A stretch of DNA of 64,000 nt from CAVTJX01 sp963735175 (GTDB lineage Bacteria; Electryoneota; RPQS01), in NCBI GenBank assembly GCA_963735175.1, contig CAVTJX010000016.1:310001-374000 (forward strand), read 5' to 3'. The position numbers and the translations under genes are program-made. Of this stretch, positions 63,620 through 64,000 are shown piece by piece. Within the stretch, counting starts at the first letter, position 1. Each line of letters begins with the position of its first letter. The notes beneath the pieces were generated by a model that saw nothing but the letters and a program-made list of their open reading frames with translations, ran no database searches and was not told the DNA's origin.

Positions 63620-64000
63620 TCAGGCTTTGCCGTCGAGCAGTCGGCTGACGATATCCTGCACTTTTACTCCGTCGGCTTCGGCGTTGAAGCTTAGGACCAG
63701 ACGGTGACGGAGGACGGGGAGGGCGACGGCGCGGACGTCCTCGATTTCGGGGGTGGGGCGGCCATCCAGCGCGGCGCGGGTCTTGGCGCCGAGGATCAGG
63801 TATTGCGAGGCGCGCGGGCCGCAGCCCCAACTCACGTAGTCTTTCACGTACTGCGGAGCGTCCGGGGTATTGGGGCGCGTGCGGCGCACGAGCTTGACCG
63901 CGAAATCGACGACGTTGTCGGCCACAGGCACGCGGCGGACGAGATCCTGCAACTGCATGATCTGCGGACCGGAGAGAATTTTGTTGACGGTCGCGACGGC
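63620..64000 (-). CDS. MoxR-family AAA ATPase (partial, N-terminus off the right edge)
   Basis: C-terminal 126 residues of a MoxR ATPase; the Walker motifs lie outside the window. Visible are the end of the AAA core and the lid domain: VRRVPVADNVVDFAVKLVRR, YVSWGCGPRASQYLILGAKT, PTPEIEDVRAVALPVLRHRL and VLSFNAEADGVKVQDIVSRL. The GCGPRASQ segment is the MoxR sensor-2 region. First gene visible of the operon with the ATPase, STAS-like and DUF58 genes. Confidence 0.9.
   Translation of the reverse strand, partial: AVATVNKILSGPQIMQLQDLVRRVPVADNVVDFAVKLVRRTRPNTPDAPQYVKDYVSWGCGPRASQYLILGAKTRAALDGRPTPEIEDVRAVALPVLRHRLVLSFNAEADGVKVQDIVSRLLDGKA

Overview
This 64 kb window comes from a GC-rich bacterium, most likely a member or close relative of the FCB group (Bacteroidota and allied candidate phyla such as KSB1, Zixibacteria or Eisenbacteria). 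Two things suggest this. RpoB has the rifampicin-region wording usual in Bacteroidota-type RpoB (FFGTNQLRQFLDQ and VHYTHYGRLCPIETPEGPN). Three secreted proteins end in a type IX secretion-like sorting domain (AYPNPFN...; closing LVR). The sequence does not allow a phylum to be named.

Region 1 (1-32.3 kb, all minus strand) is one unbroken run of the translation and transcription core. Read in the direction of transcription it is tRNA-Thr(UGU), tRNA-Tyr, tRNA-Gly(UCC), tRNA-Thr(GGU), tuf, tRNA-Trp, secE, a methyltransferase, nusG, rplKAJL, rpoBC, rpsL, rpsG, fusA, the S10 operon, the spc operon (rplN to rpmJ, with secY, adk, map and infA) and the alpha operon start (rpsM, rpsK, rpsD), cut by the left edge. 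There is no tuf after fusA; the only tuf is the tufB-like copy behind the tRNAs. Sigma70-type promoters (TTGACA, 17 nt, -10) are visible before the tRNA cluster and before rpsL, and hairpins follow tuf and rpoC.

Region 2 (32.3-38.7 kb) holds cysS, a low-GC DUF5677-type gene that runs on in frame from pgsA, purF with a clear promoter, and an SDR-type nucleotide-sugar epimerase. Region 3 (38.7-61 kb) is accessory: a large secreted protein with a sorting domain, a UMF1-type MFS transporter, a secreted FN3-like protein, an inositol-phosphatase-like protein, a degenerate sensor-kinase-like protein, an isoprenylcysteine-methyltransferase-like protein coupled to an MmgE/PrpD protein, a 1050-residue SMC/YhaN-like ATPase with a central membrane hairpin, an outer-membrane-like protein, an M4-like secreted metallopeptidase, a seven-repeat FG-GAP propeller, then mutM and folC. 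Most transcription units here end in recognisable hairpin terminators. Region 4 (60.7-64 kb) has a small unknown protein, an XRE regulator, and a moxR-DUF58 operon into which a GHKL ATPase plus STAS-like (DUF4325) pair has been inserted.

Data quality matters. I count about 45 single-base reading-frame breaks, mostly one-base insertions, in genes that must be functional (rpoB 6, tuf 4, rplD 4, purF 4 and others). Nearly all lie left of about 41.2 kb; the next 20 kb is almost free of them. They look like uncorrected sequencing errors rather than pseudogenes, so broken genes are listed at full extent with the break positions given.
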